Source: an uncultured Acetatifactor sp.
Lineage (GTDB): Bacteria > Bacillota > Clostridia > Lachnospirales > Lachnospiraceae
Reading direction: 5' to 3'
DNA length: 32,123 nt
Assembly: GCA_910585665.1 (NCBI GenBank)
Contig: CAJUFI010000054.1
Span: forward strand, 1 to 32,123
Shown here: positions 15,478 through 23,392 of the stretch, piece after piece
Numbering within the stretch: the stretch's first letter is position 1
How the letters are laid out: each line of letters starts with the position of its first letter
Made by a program: the position numbers and the translations under genes
The notes under the pieces: model-generated
Seen by the model: only the letters and a program-made list of their open reading frames with translations
Told to the model about the DNA's origin: nothing
The model's database searches: none

Positions 15478-18132
15478 TCAAAGCATGTCATGCACAATCC
15501 GGAACGCCCCCGACTCCGCTGTCAATCCGCACTTTCCGCCGTCTTTCAGCGCCCCGAACAAAATCTCGTCCACCAGCAGGGGCTTGATTTCGCTCTGGAT
15601 GACGCGTTCTATCTCTCTGGCTCCGAATTCGACGCTGATGCCCTTTTTCATCACAAGTTCTTCCGCTTTCTCGTCCGCGTGCATTTCTATGTTTTTCCGT
15701 GCAAGCATTATCTGTAATTCGCCTAATTTCTTCTCCACGATCCGCTCCGCCATCCGCTCGTCCATGCTGCGGAACACCACCACCCGGTTCAGACGGTTTC
15801 GGAACTCCGGCTGGAAGATGCGCTTCACCTCCTCCAGGATCACATCCGCGCTCACGTCCTGGCCCTGAAAGCCGATTCCATGCTTTCCGATCCGGCTGGC
15901 TCCGGCGTTGGAGGTCATGATGATGATGACATTCCGGAAATCCGCTTTCCTGCCCTGGTTGTCTGTCAGCGTGGCATAATCCATGGCCTGCAGCAGAATA
16001 TTGTAGATGTCCGGGTGGGCCTTTTCGATTTCGTCCAGCAGCAGCACCGCGTGGGGGTTCTTGCGGATTTCCTCCGTCAAGAGCCCGCCTTCCTCGTAGC
16101 CCACATAGCCCGCTGGCGCGCCAATCAGCTTGGCCACGGCATGCTTCTCCTCGTATTCGCTCATGTCGAAGCGAATCAGGCGGATGCCCAGCTCCCTGGC
16201 GAGGCTCTTCGCAATCTCTGTCTTGCCCACCCCGGTGGGTCCTACGAACAGCAGGCTGGCAAGCGGCTTGCCCTCCTCCAGAAGACCCGCCCTGGAAAAT
16301 TTCACTGCGTTGACCACCTGGGAAATGGCCTCGTCCTGGCCGTATACAAGGTTCTGCAGCCGCTCCTCCAGGGTGGCAAGGGCGGCGGTCTCATCGCTTT
16401 CTACCACCTGCTTGGGGATATGGCAGGTTTTCGACAGGATTTCGTCAATCAGCGCTTTGTCTACCGTCTGCACCGTCCGGTCAGCCTGTACTGCCGTTGG
16501 TTTCGTCTCCTCAATCTCCTCGGCCTTCCCGGCTTCCCGCCCCGTCCCTTCCGATTGCAGGGCGGCTTTCTCTGCTGACGCTGCATGCTCCGGCGGCATC
16601 ACTGCTTCCTCTGCTGAACCTGTCCGTTTCGGCTGCGCCATTGCTGTCTCTGCTGAACCTGCCCGCTCAGTCCGCTCTGCCGCTGCCGTCTGCCCCTGCG
16701 GATGCATCCTGCGGTAAGCCCCTGCCTCGTCCATCAGGTCGATGGCCTTGTCCGGCAGATAGCGCTCATTGATGTACTTCGCGCTCATCTCCACCGCGTA
16801 CTCCAGCACGCCCTCCTCATACCGAACGCCATGGAACGCCTCATAGGTCTCCTTCAACCCCTCCAGAATCCGGATGGCGTCAGGAATATCCGGCTCCTTG
16901 ATGTGGATGTTCTGGAACCGCCTCACCAGGCTCTTGCTCTTCTCGAAGTGCTTCTTGTACTCCTCATATGTAGTCGCCCCGATGAAACGGATCCGTCCCT
17001 GGGCCAGATAGGGCTTGAGCATGTTGGAGATGTCAAAAGAGCCACCGTTCACCGCGCCTGCGCCGATGATATTGTGAATCTCATCAATATACACAACGGG
17101 ATTCTCCTCACAGGCGATGCTGTCCATGACCCGCTTGAAACGCTTCTCAAAATCCCCTCTGTACTGGGTTCCCGCAAGAAGGCTCCCCAGATCCAGGGAA
17201 AAAATCTTCGCCCCCGCCAGCGGCTCCGGCACCTTCCCTTCCTCCAGAAGCCTGGCCAGGCCGTAGGTGATGGCAGTCTTGCCCACCCCGGGTTCCCCGA
17301 TATGCAGGGGATTGTTCTTCTCCTTGCGGCAGAGAATCTGCATGGTCCGCTCCAGCTCCTCCGTCCTGCCGATCAGCGGCCCCGCCTGCTCCAGCTGGTC
17401 GTTCAGGCACACAGCGTAGTCCCGCCAGAATCCCTTCCGGGCGCCCGTCTCCGCCTCCTCTTCCTCCTCTTCTTCCCAATCATTCCAGCCGACTTCCTCC
17501 TGCTCGTCATCCTCGAACTCTTTCTGCTCTTTTTCTTCCAGGCCTTTTCCTGAAAGGCTATCGCTCTGAAAGAGGCTTTCTGGCATATCATCCGAAAGCC
17601 CCGCAGCGCCTGCCCGTTCCCCTGTGCCTGGCGCGGAGTTCGTCCCCTTTCTCCTGCCGCTGCCTTTAGAGCCCTTCTTTTCCGCTTTGGCCTCATAGGC
17701 GCTCTCCTCATAGGCAATGTTCATCTCCTGCAGCAGTTCCGTCTGATCCACCCCCTGGGAAGCGATATAATAGACCGCATAGCTTTCCGGCAGGGCATAC
17801 ATGGCGAACAGCACATGGGGCATCTCCACCATGGACTTCTCGCTGTTCTGCGCCGCTTCCCAGGCATAGGCCAGCACATATCCCATGCCCTGGGACAATT
17901 CCGGCTCCCGCTCCGGTGCCGCCCCTGACTCCATATATTTCTCCAGATAAGACCTCAGATCCCGGTCAAGCCCCCTGACGCTTCCCCCGCAACTCCGAAA
18001 CGCCTGAGCGAACATCCTGTTCTGGCAGGCCACATACAGCACCAGTTCCGGCGTCACATATTCAAAATGGGCGCTCCTCGCCAGTGAAAATGCCTTGTTT
18101 ATGATTTCCGCCACTTCGCTTGATACGTACAT
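15478..18132 (-). CDS. clpA: Clp protease ATP-binding subunit ClpA
   Basis: An 884-residue double AAA+ unfoldase that feeds substrates to ClpP. The N-domain spans about 1-145 (ClpS docking). AAA1 has Walker A GEPGVGKTA (279-287) and Walker B VVYIDEIH; AAA2 has Walker A GPTGVGKTE (631-639), Walker B AVLLLDEIEKAH and FRNRL with Arg778. The ClpP-docking loop carries I753-G-F. There is no ClpB/ClpC-type coiled-coil middle domain, which supports ClpA. Two insertions are unusual: a charged linker at 146-236 with a run of Glu, and an Ala/Glu/Ser-rich segment at 475-558 between the AAA domains, made of degenerate GSAE-A repeats. GAGGAGG, inside the end of clpS, lies seven bases before the ATG; the two genes are 2 bases apart. 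Confidence 0.95.
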   Translation of the reverse strand: MYVSSEVAEIINKAFSLARSAHFEYVTPELVLYVACQNRMFAQAFRSCGGSVRGLDRDLRSYLEKYMESGAAPEREPELSQGMGYVLAYAWEAAQNSEKSMVEMPHVLFAMYALPESYAVYYIASQGVDQTELLQEMNIAYEESAYEAKAEKKGSKGSGRRKGTNSAPGTGERAGAAGLSDDMPESLFQSDSLSGKGLEEKEQKEFEDDEQEEVGWNDWEEEEEEEAETGARKGFWRDYAVCLNDQLEQAGPLIGRTEELERTMQILCRKEKNNPLHIGEPGVGKTAITYGLARLLEEGKVPEPLAGAKIFSLDLGSLLAGTQYRGDFEKRFKRVMDSIACEENPVVYIDEIHNIIGAGAVNGGSFDISNMLKPYLAQGRIRFIGATTYEEYKKHFEKSKSLVRRFQNIHIKEPDIPDAIRILEGLKETYEAFHGVRYEEGVLEYAVEMSAKYINERYLPDKAIDLMDEAGAYRRMHPQGQTAAAERTERAGSAETAMAQPKRTGSAEEAVMPPEHAASAEKAALQSEGTGREAGKAEEIEETKPTAVQADRTVQTVDKALIDEILSKTCHIPKQVVESDETAALATLEERLQNLVYGQDEAISQVVNAVKFSRAGLLEEGKPLASLLFVGPTGVGKTEIAKSLARELGIRLIRFDMSEYEEKHAVAKLIGAPAGYVGYEEGGLLTEEIRKNPHAVLLLDEIEKAHPDIYNILLQAMDYATLTDNQGRKADFRNVIIIMTSNAGASRIGKHGIGFQGQDVSADVILEEVKRIFQPEFRNRLNRVVVFRSMDERMAERIVEKKLGELQIMLARKNIEMHADEKAEELVMKKGISVEFGAREIERVIQSEIKPLLVDEILFGALKDGGKCGLTAESGAFRIVHDML

Positions 18133-18134
18133 GC

Positions 18135-18434
18135 TTATGCCTCCTCAACCGTCAGCCGGAACGGATACCCCTGTTCCCTGGCCCTGCTCTGGGCCGCCTG
18201 CACCTTCGTGGCCGCGATGTCGTAGGGATATGCCCCCACCGCCGCCCTGCCGCTTTCATGCACTGTCATCATCAGACGCTCTGCCTCCAATATCCCTTTG
18301 TGGAAAATGTCCACCAGTATCTCCACCACAAAATCCATCGGCGTGAAGTCGTCATTGTGCATGACCACCCGATAATGCCTGGGCTCCCGTATGTTGATTC
18401 TCGTTTTTTCCCTTGTCTCTCCCTGTACGGACAT
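18135..18434 (-). CDS. clpS: Clp protease adaptor ClpS
   Basis: A 99-residue adaptor that binds proteins with N-terminal Leu, Phe, Tyr or Trp and delivers them to ClpA. The core YRVVMHNDDFTPMDFVVEIL contains N27-D28-D29, and His59 lies in MTVHESGRAAVG. The 32-residue distance between Asn and His equals that of E. coli ClpS (Asn34, His66), so the N-degron pocket looks complete. The C-terminus is the usual VQAAQSRAREQGYPFRLTVEE. GAGAGGTG lies eight bases before the ATG. First gene of the clpS-clpA-aat operon. Confidence 0.96.
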   Translation of the reverse strand: MSVQGETREKTRINIREPRHYRVVMHNDDFTPMDFVVEILVDIFHKGILEAERLMMTVHESGRAAVGAYPYDIAATKVQAAQSRAREQGYPFRLTVEEA

Positions 18435-18509
18435 ATTGATTCACCTCTCGTATCCTTCTGTTCCCTGCCTTGCCGCCGCCAGTCCATGCTTCCCGCACGC
18501 TGTAATTCC

Positions 18510-18535
18510 CGGCATGCCGCAACCCCGGCACGCCG
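18510..18535 (-). other. GC-rich hairpin in the clpS leader
   Basis: CGGCGTGCCG and CGGCATGCCG pair over ten bases around a 6-base loop on the minus strand, about 75 bases before clpS. No T-run follows. It may stabilise the leader or act in attenuation. A candidate -10 (TACAAT) lies further upstream at about 18643-18648. Confidence 0.4.
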
Positions 18536-18752
18536 TTGTAACATCCGCACTTGACCAACGGCAGTGCCCAACGCTCCACAGAATCCTTTTCGCCTGCCAG
18601 CGGAAGCTAACCACAAAAATTCTACAGCACACTAAATGAAATTGTACCACAAATAGTCTCCCATGGAAACCACCAATCATCGTTTCTCCCGAAGTTTCTC
18701 CCCAGGACCCGCCCTCAGCCCTCTCTTTCCGGCTCTAAAAAAATCGCTCCCC

Positions 18753-18832
18753 ATTCGCATTGCGTTTCTATTGCCTGTAGGCTCATTGGGGTGCAAGCAT
18801 TTAGATCCTATTGGGAACACAAAGTCGAATTG
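18753..18832 (+). repeat. Dispersed ~80-bp repeat, copy B
   Basis: Partner of 14415-14495 (reverse strand). It reads FLLPVGSLGCKHLDPIGNTK in frame. It lies directly before the twin operators and promoter of the downstream membrane-protein operon, again in the orientation of the following gene. No ribosome site or convincing start codon precedes it. Confidence 0.65.
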
Positions 18833-18837
18833 GAATA

Positions 18838-18904
18838 AAAATTATTGACAAACAATAATTTTCATGCTAAACTAACCACAAAATTATCGCAAAACAATAA
18901 TTTT
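18838..18904 (+). promoter_or_regulatory. SigmaA promoter with two 25-bp inverted-repeat operators
   Basis: The -35 TTGACA (18845-18850), a 17-base spacer and the -10 TAAACT (18868-18873) form a good promoter. Operator 1 (18838-18862) is AAAATTATTG, five bases, CAATAATTTT: a perfect 10-bp inverted repeat covering the -35. Operator 2 (18880-18904) is AAAATTATCG, five bases, CAATAATTTT: nine of ten pairs, just downstream of the start of transcription. The centres are 42 bp apart, four helical turns, so two dimers could bind on one face. A repressor is likely; the XRE protein encoded in the operon is the natural candidate. Confidence 0.75.
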
Positions 18905-18922
18905 CATCGCAAAGGAGCCATT

Positions 18923-19804
18923 ATGACAAAATATGTGACATTCCCATGGGAGCAGCTGGGCCAAATGCTGCGCAGCCTATCCCTGTCCGGCAGCGTCGGC
19001 AACATCACAGCCTGGATGATATTTCTGCTCATAGGCGCCCTGCCCCTGACGGCGGCTCTCCTTCTCTGGCGCAAGCATCGCGCCCATAAAGCGGACCTTC
19101 TGCTGCTTTCCCTGTCCGCCGCCCTTTATGCCGGTCTCTGGTTCTTCATCAACCCGTCCTATATGGATCGGTACCTCTCGCCCGTCCCCATGAACGGGGC
19201 GGCAAAATATGCTTTGGCAGCCGCGATCGACAGCCTTCTCCTGACCTGGCTCCTACTGCGCTACCTCCTCTATTGCAAAAAGATGCCCCACAACAGGCTC
19301 CTGTCCACCCTGCGGATCCTGCTGGACATCTATGTAGCCCTGTCTGCGGCAACTGTTTTGGTGCAGGGCGGCGCACAGTTCATAGAGGAATGCAACGCCC
19401 TGGAACAGAGCAATACAGGCGCGGACAGCTCCCTGGTGACCATCAGCGTCCTCTTCCTGGCGCTCCGGGCCATCCTGGCACTTCTGCCCACCGCGGCCAA
19501 ACTGACGCTGCTGCTCCTGGCATCTGATTTCCTGCGAAACTATGGTGCCGAAGCCTACAGCGAGAGAACCTACGCCCGCATGGAGCGGCTCACACTGGCC
19601 AGCAGCCGATTCCTGATATTGATTTTGCTGTCCAATGTAAGCTTTAACATGCTCCAGCTCCTGTTTTCCCGTTTTCTCTTAAGCAGCTTCCACAGGGTTC
19701 TCTTTCCCCTGACAGATCTCCTTTTGGTTCTGGGCATCCGGCTGTTCGGCTCCCTGTACCTGGAAGGAAAACGGCTGAAAGAAGACAACGACATGTTCAT
19801 TTGA
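18923..19804 (+). CDS. Polytopic membrane protein of unknown function
   Basis: A 293-residue protein with about seven hydrophobic helices (near residues 28-48, 57-77, 90-113, 132-150, 175-195, 230-250 and 262-282). No catalytic motif or known family is visible to me. The start at 18923 has AAAGGAG upstream; an in-frame ATG at 18845 lies within the promoter and is rejected. It is the first gene of a three-gene operon whose second gene is an XRE regulator and third a lipoprotein. The TGA stop overlaps an unused upstream TTG of the regulator frame. The cluster could be a small envelope or stress module, but this is inference. Confidence 0.8.
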   Translation: MTKYVTFPWEQLGQMLRSLSLSGSVGNITAWMIFLLIGALPLTAALLLWRKHRAHKADLLLLSLSAALYAGLWFFINPSYMDRYLSPVPMNGAAKYALAAAIDSLLLTWLLLRYLLYCKKMPHNRLLSTLRILLDIYVALSAATVLVQGGAQFIEECNALEQSNTGADSSLVTISVLFLALRAILALLPTAAKLTLLLLASDFLRNYGAEAYSERTYARMERLTLASSRFLILILLSNVSFNMLQLLFSRFLLSSFHRVLFPLTDLLLVLGIRLFGSLYLEGKRLKEDNDMFI

Positions 19805-19833
19805 CAGACTATGAGACAAGGAGCGCACGACAA

Positions 19834-20070
19834 GTGGCAATTCGTATTTATCTTGACGAAATATTGAAAGAACGCCGCATGACCTCCAAGGAGCTGTGCC
19901 GCCTGGTGAACATCACCGAGGCGAACCTGTCCATTCTCCGCAGCGGCAAGGCAAAGGGCATCCGCTTCGGCACAGTGAACAAAATCTGCTATTACCTGCA
20001 GTGCGACGTGGGAGATATCTTGAAATTTGACGGAAACCTGGACGAAGAGGAGACAGAACATGAAGACTAA
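19834..20070 (+). CDS. Small XRE-family (YozG-like) transcriptional regulator
   Basis: A 78-residue, one-domain DNA-binding protein: IYLDEILKERRMTSKELCRL, then ITEANLSILRSGKAKGIRF and ICYYLQCDVGDIL. This is the Cro/CI-type layout of YozG-like regulators, where the loop after the recognition helix (SGKAKGIRF) is characteristic. I chose the GTG at 19834 because AAGGAG lies ten bases upstream and the protein then begins at the family position; the TTG at 19801 has no ribosome site. It lies between the membrane protein and lipoprotein genes and overlaps the latter by 11 bases. It probably regulates this operon through the twin operators at 18838-18904. Confidence 0.88.
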   Translation: MAIRIYLDEILKERRMTSKELCRLVNITEANLSILRSGKAKGIRFGTVNKICYYLQCDVGDILKFDGNLDEEETEHED

Positions 20071-21031
20071 ATTGTATGAAAAATATGCAGAACTTACATA
20101 TGATACACAGAAAACTGCCGCCCATAAGCCAGCCCTGTTCTCCGCTATACTTCTCTGCCTGGCAGTCACGCTGCTCTCCGGCGGCTGCGGCCTGGCCCAG
20201 GGAGATTTCAGCCTGGCCAGGGAAGAGCTGTCCACCTCCCGGGACCGGCTCTCGGGCATCTATGTGACGGAAAACTATATCGAGCCAGCCCCGGCCCAGC
20301 TGGAATACAATGACCGCGGAGAGATTACGTTCAAACCCCAGGAAACAGAAAAAATATACGGCATCTTCAACGGATACAGCGCCGCGTCCCTTATAAGCTT
20401 CCCCGGCCTGGAGGGCTACGGCCTCTACAGCCTGATGCTCCCGGCAGACGAAAACCGCGAAGCCGCCAGATGCAATACCTGCGATTCTGTCTTCTCAGAC
20501 CTACACTACACAGTGTCAGATGAGGAAGAAAGCATGGAAGCGTCCCTCTACGTCTCCAACAGCGGCTCTCAACGCTACTATTTCCATCCAATCTACCAAC
20601 AGGAGGACGGACAGTTTTATCTGCTGCCCGGTTCCGGGATATCCTCGGATTCCCCGGAGGGGATGCATTTCAGCCACAGCATCGCTGAATCCTTCAGCCA
20701 GACGGAGAACGGGGACGAGACTGTGACCGGTTATCGTTTCGCCGTGACCATCATCGCCGAGGAAGCCCCTGAGAATCCGGAAGTCCTCTTCCTGAACAGC
20801 AGCGACCAGGTCACAGGCCGCCTTTCCGCCCATGAGCTGGACGCCCTCCTTCAGGCAGATGTACCGGAACTGTCGGTTCCGGAGGATGTGGCCTGTCTGA
20901 TTCTGAAACAGGACAAATCGTCAGGGACAGCCTACACCGCCTATGACCCTGCTTCCGAATATCTGGAATATAAGGAAGCTCGCGGAGACGGCCCCCTGTA
21001 CGTCCGCCAGCTGCACCTTTTATGGCCATGA
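20060..21031 (+). CDS. Lipoprotein of unknown function
   Basis: A 323-residue protein. After a longer-than-usual N-terminal region (MKTKLYEKYAELTYD..), a hydrophobic segment ends in the lipobox TLLSGGC, so it is probably lipid-anchored at the outer face of the membrane. The mature part has no motif I recognise. The start at 20060 has GAGGAG seven bases upstream and overlaps the end of the regulator gene. The last codons and the stop (..LHLLWP then TGA) are read from the first unit of the 32-bp minisatellite at 21013, so the C-terminus was set by the repeat. Confidence 0.78.
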   Translation: MKTKLYEKYAELTYDTQKTAAHKPALFSAILLCLAVTLLSGGCGLAQGDFSLAREELSTSRDRLSGIYVTENYIEPAPAQLEYNDRGEITFKPQETEKIYGIFNGYSAASLISFPGLEGYGLYSLMLPADENREAARCNTCDSVFSDLHYTVSDEEESMEASLYVSNSGSQRYYFHPIYQQEDGQFYLLPGSGISSDSPEGMHFSHSIAESFSQTENGDETVTGYRFAVTIIAEEAPENPEVLFLNSSDQVTGRLSAHELDALLQADVPELSVPEDVACLILKQDKSSGTAYTAYDPASEYLEYKEARGDGPLYVRQLHLLWP

Positions 21032-21233
21032 AACTTCGCCGGCTGCACCTTTTATGGCCATGAAACTTCGCCGGCCGCACCTTTTATGGCCATGAAACTT
21101 CGCCGGCCGCACCTTTTATGGCCATGAAACTTCGCCGGCCGCACTTTTTGGGCCCCTCAGGCCTTGCCAGCCGTACCCTTTATGGCCCTCAGGCCTTGCC
21201 AGCCGTACCCTTTATGGCCCTCAGGCCTTGCCA
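21013..21233 (+). repeat. 32-bp minisatellite, seven units in two variants
   Basis: Four near-identical units start at 21013, 21045, 21077 and 21109 (core TTTTATGGCCATGAAACTTC). A hybrid, shorter unit starts at 21141. Two units of a second type follow at 21170 and 21202 (core TTTATGGCCCTCAGGCCTTG). All share the period and the TTTATGGCC core. The units touch one another, so this is not a CRISPR array. The first unit contains the stop codon of the upstream lipoprotein gene. Confidence 0.92.
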
Positions 21234-21453
21234 GATGCCCCATCCTTCTGATTCTCTCCACCACATTGGTGCATTCACCTTGCAGCTTCGCATTTCGCAT
21301 GGAGAGGCTTGCATTTCACGTTGCTGGCCTTCGCATCTGCATACGGTTCGCAGCCGCGAAGGCTCCGCGTTTCCAAAGGCTCCCGGGATTTCCGGAAGCA
21401 GAATCCGGGCGTTGGGCCAAAGGAGCAGGGGCATCCGGAAAAGCCGGGAACCA
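21234..21453. other. Intergenic region without recognised features
   Basis: Between the minisatellite and the convergent lipoprotein gene. I see no convincing gene, promoter or terminator here. Confidence 0.5.
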
Positions 21454-22596
21454 TCATCTTCCCTCTGCGTACTTCGCCAGCTCATACACCCTTGCCTTCG
21501 TCAGTTCTTCCGCTTTTGTCGCTTCCAGCAGCGGCTGCAGGCTTCCGCCCTCATTCTCCAGCCCGGCAGCCCGCACTTCCGCGTCCTTGGACGCAATCCA
21601 CTCTTTTTCCTCTATCCGCAGCGCTTCCATCTCCTCTTCGCTCAGGTTCGCTTCCAGCAGCTTCCACACAATGTTCAGGGTTTCATCCCACTTCTGGTAC
21701 CCCTCCGCGGCAATCTGGTTCATCTCCTGCTGTGTATCCGCATTCTGAATCCTGGAATCCCTGTCCATTTCCAACTCCTCGGCAAAAGAAATCTCCATGG
21801 CGATCCTCTCGGAAAGGCTCTGCTCCTCATAGACGCTGCTGGAGAAGCCCAGCTCCCCGTTCACATTGTAAAGCCCATAGAAACTCAGCTCCTCTTCCTG
21901 GACAGCCTCCAGATTATGATATCCCACCCAGTCCCGATAGGCCTGGGGCAGATCAGCCAGCTTGGAACCCGGAAGATACAGATAGAACTCCTCCCCGTCC
22001 AACCCATAGGCACCGGTATAAATGTAACGGACGCCATCTATGATTTCTTCCTCCTGCGCCGGCTTCTCTTTGAAAGAGATGGACGACAGATTCATCTTAT
22101 ATGTGAAATCGTCTACTTTCTCCAGCTGGTCAAAGAAGCCGATAAAATCACAGTAATATAAGGTGCCATTCGGGTAGTCGTCTCCGCTGTCTCCCATGTC
22201 CGCATCCTGATAATGCCCCTCAAAGGATCCATCGCCCTGAATGCGAAGTTCCGTCCACCATGCTCCCGCGCCGCTGCTGAAATAGAACACCCTGTCAGAC
22301 AGATCCGAAAACTGGAATCCCCCCTGTGCGCCTTTCTGCCCTGCCAGGGATTGCGAATCTCCCAGTCCGTCCAGCCTCTGCTGCCCTCCCTCGGAAGGGC
22401 TCCCCTGGGAATCTTCCGCTCCGGATGGATTCTCTGCAGCCGCATTTCCGGGAGCGCCGTCCTGTCCTCCCTCCGATTCGCCTTCCGCAATTTTCACAGC
22501 CGTGGGAAACTGCGCGGAATCCTCCTCCGCCTTTCCGCAGCCCACGGAAAGAAGCAGCGCCAGGGCCGCCAGCGATAGTAGTATTTTCTTTTTCAT
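21454..22596 (-). CDS. Lipoprotein with C-terminal LprI-like (DUF1311) domain
   Basis: A 380-residue lipoprotein. The signal peptide MKKKILLSLAALALLLSVGC ends in lipobox LSVGC. A Gly/Glu/Ser-rich linker follows to about residue 90. A middle region contains FYFSSGAGAWWTELRIQGDG (about 95-115), a beta-rich fold. The last 100 residues (ETLNIVWKLLEANLSEEEME, IEEKEWIASKDAEV) resemble LprI/DUF1311 domains, which in studied cases inhibit lysozyme. The ATG at 22596 has GGGAGGA seven bases upstream; the ATG two codons earlier is too close to it. The domain order differs from the related lipoprotein at 5631-6620. Role not known. Confidence 0.85.
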   Translation of the reverse strand: MKKKILLSLAALALLLSVGCGKAEEDSAQFPTAVKIAEGESEGGQDGAPGNAAAENPSGAEDSQGSPSEGGQQRLDGLGDSQSLAGQKGAQGGFQFSDLSDRVFYFSSGAGAWWTELRIQGDGSFEGHYQDADMGDSGDDYPNGTLYYCDFIGFFDQLEKVDDFTYKMNLSSISFKEKPAQEEEIIDGVRYIYTGAYGLDGEEFYLYLPGSKLADLPQAYRDWVGYHNLEAVQEEELSFYGLYNVNGELGFSSSVYEEQSLSERIAMEISFAEELEMDRDSRIQNADTQQEMNQIAAEGYQKWDETLNIVWKLLEANLSEEEMEALRIEEKEWIASKDAEVRAAGLENEGGSLQPLLEATKAEELTKARVYELAKYAEGR

Positions 22597-22691
22597 AATC
22601 ATTCCTCCCTGTCCGCTCCGGGAACAGCCCCGGCTATCCACAGCATGCAACAGGAACTCTCCCGAGACTCACATCATCCCCTCAGCGTCCC

Positions 22692-23342
22692 TCAGCCGCA
22701 GCCGTCTATCCCGCAGGCAAACCCGCCGCCTGTAGATGCCTGGCCTTCTTTCAGAATCTCCGCCATTTCTTCCTTTGTATACTTCTCCACAGAGACGCTT
22801 GCGCCGTTGATATAGATGGTGGGGACGCCCCCGACCTTCAGTTCTTCCCTGGAGTACGCCGATTCCTTTTTCACCTGTTCTGTATAAATCCCTTCCGTCA
22901 GCGCCCGCCGGAACTCCTCCCGGTCTAGCCCTGCCTTTTCGGCGATATCGCACAGCACATCCATCTCCCCGATATCCTGCTCCTGTTCAAAATAGGCCCG
23001 GTACACCAGGTCGGAGTACTTCTCGTCCAGCCCTTTCTCCCGGGCATAGAACATCCCCTCAAAGGCCAGTCGCGTATAAGGCCTGGGGCAGATTGCAGGC
23101 GGCAGCTTCATGTCAAGCCCCAGGGCCTTCGCAGGCTCCACCAGAATCTGATAATGCTTTTTGCGCACTTCGTCATGGCAGGTGTCCACACGCTCCCTGG
23201 GCTCCGGCGTCAGCTCCATGGGCTGTATCCGAATCACCGCCTCCATCCCGGTCTCCCGCAGGGCCTCCTCCAGCGCCACTTTTGCCACCAGGCAATAAGG
23301 GCATACATAATCCGTCACAAATAAGATGTCCAATGCTTCCAT
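22692..23342 (-). CDS. DsbA-family thioredoxin-fold oxidoreductase
   Basis: A 216-residue cytoplasmic protein of the DsbA/FrnE type. The N-terminal strand leads into the active site Cys14-Pro-Tyr-Cys17. An alpha-helical insertion follows (about 60-165), and the cis-Pro loop GGVPTIYING sits at about 171-180. FrnE-like members handle disulfides or isomerise small molecules. The C-terminal tail GGGFACGIDGCG adds two cysteines (210, 215), which might bind metal or exchange disulfides. No signal peptide. The start at 23342 has GGAGG nine bases upstream; longer starts (up to 23396) lack one. It follows darG on the same strand by about 50 bases. Confidence 0.9.
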   Translation of the reverse strand: MEALDILFVTDYVCPYCLVAKVALEEALRETGMEAVIRIQPMELTPEPRERVDTCHDEVRKKHYQILVEPAKALGLDMKLPPAICPRPYTRLAFEGMFYAREKGLDEKYSDLVYRAYFEQEQDIGEMDVLCDIAEKAGLDREEFRRALTEGIYTEQVKKESAYSREELKVGGVPTIYINGASVSVEKYTKEEMAEILKEGQASTGGGFACGIDGCG

Positions 23343-23392
23343 GCCAATATCCTCCATTCTCTTTTTCCTTGAAATGCTTCCGCCACTGTGCT

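Noticed and set aside
16702..17553. 283-residue plus-strand frame in clpA
   Set aside because: Antisense to conserved AAA+ motifs of ClpA.
18663..18848. 61-residue plus-strand protein
   Set aside because: No ribosome site; it consists mostly of the dispersed repeat and ends at the promoter. Treated as repeat, not gene.
21013..21233. CRISPR array
   Set aside because: The 32-bp units touch one another with no variable spacers, and there are no cas genes.
21118..22161. 347-residue plus-strand frame
   Set aside because: It starts inside the minisatellite and runs opposite the lipoprotein gene; composition is that of a shadow.
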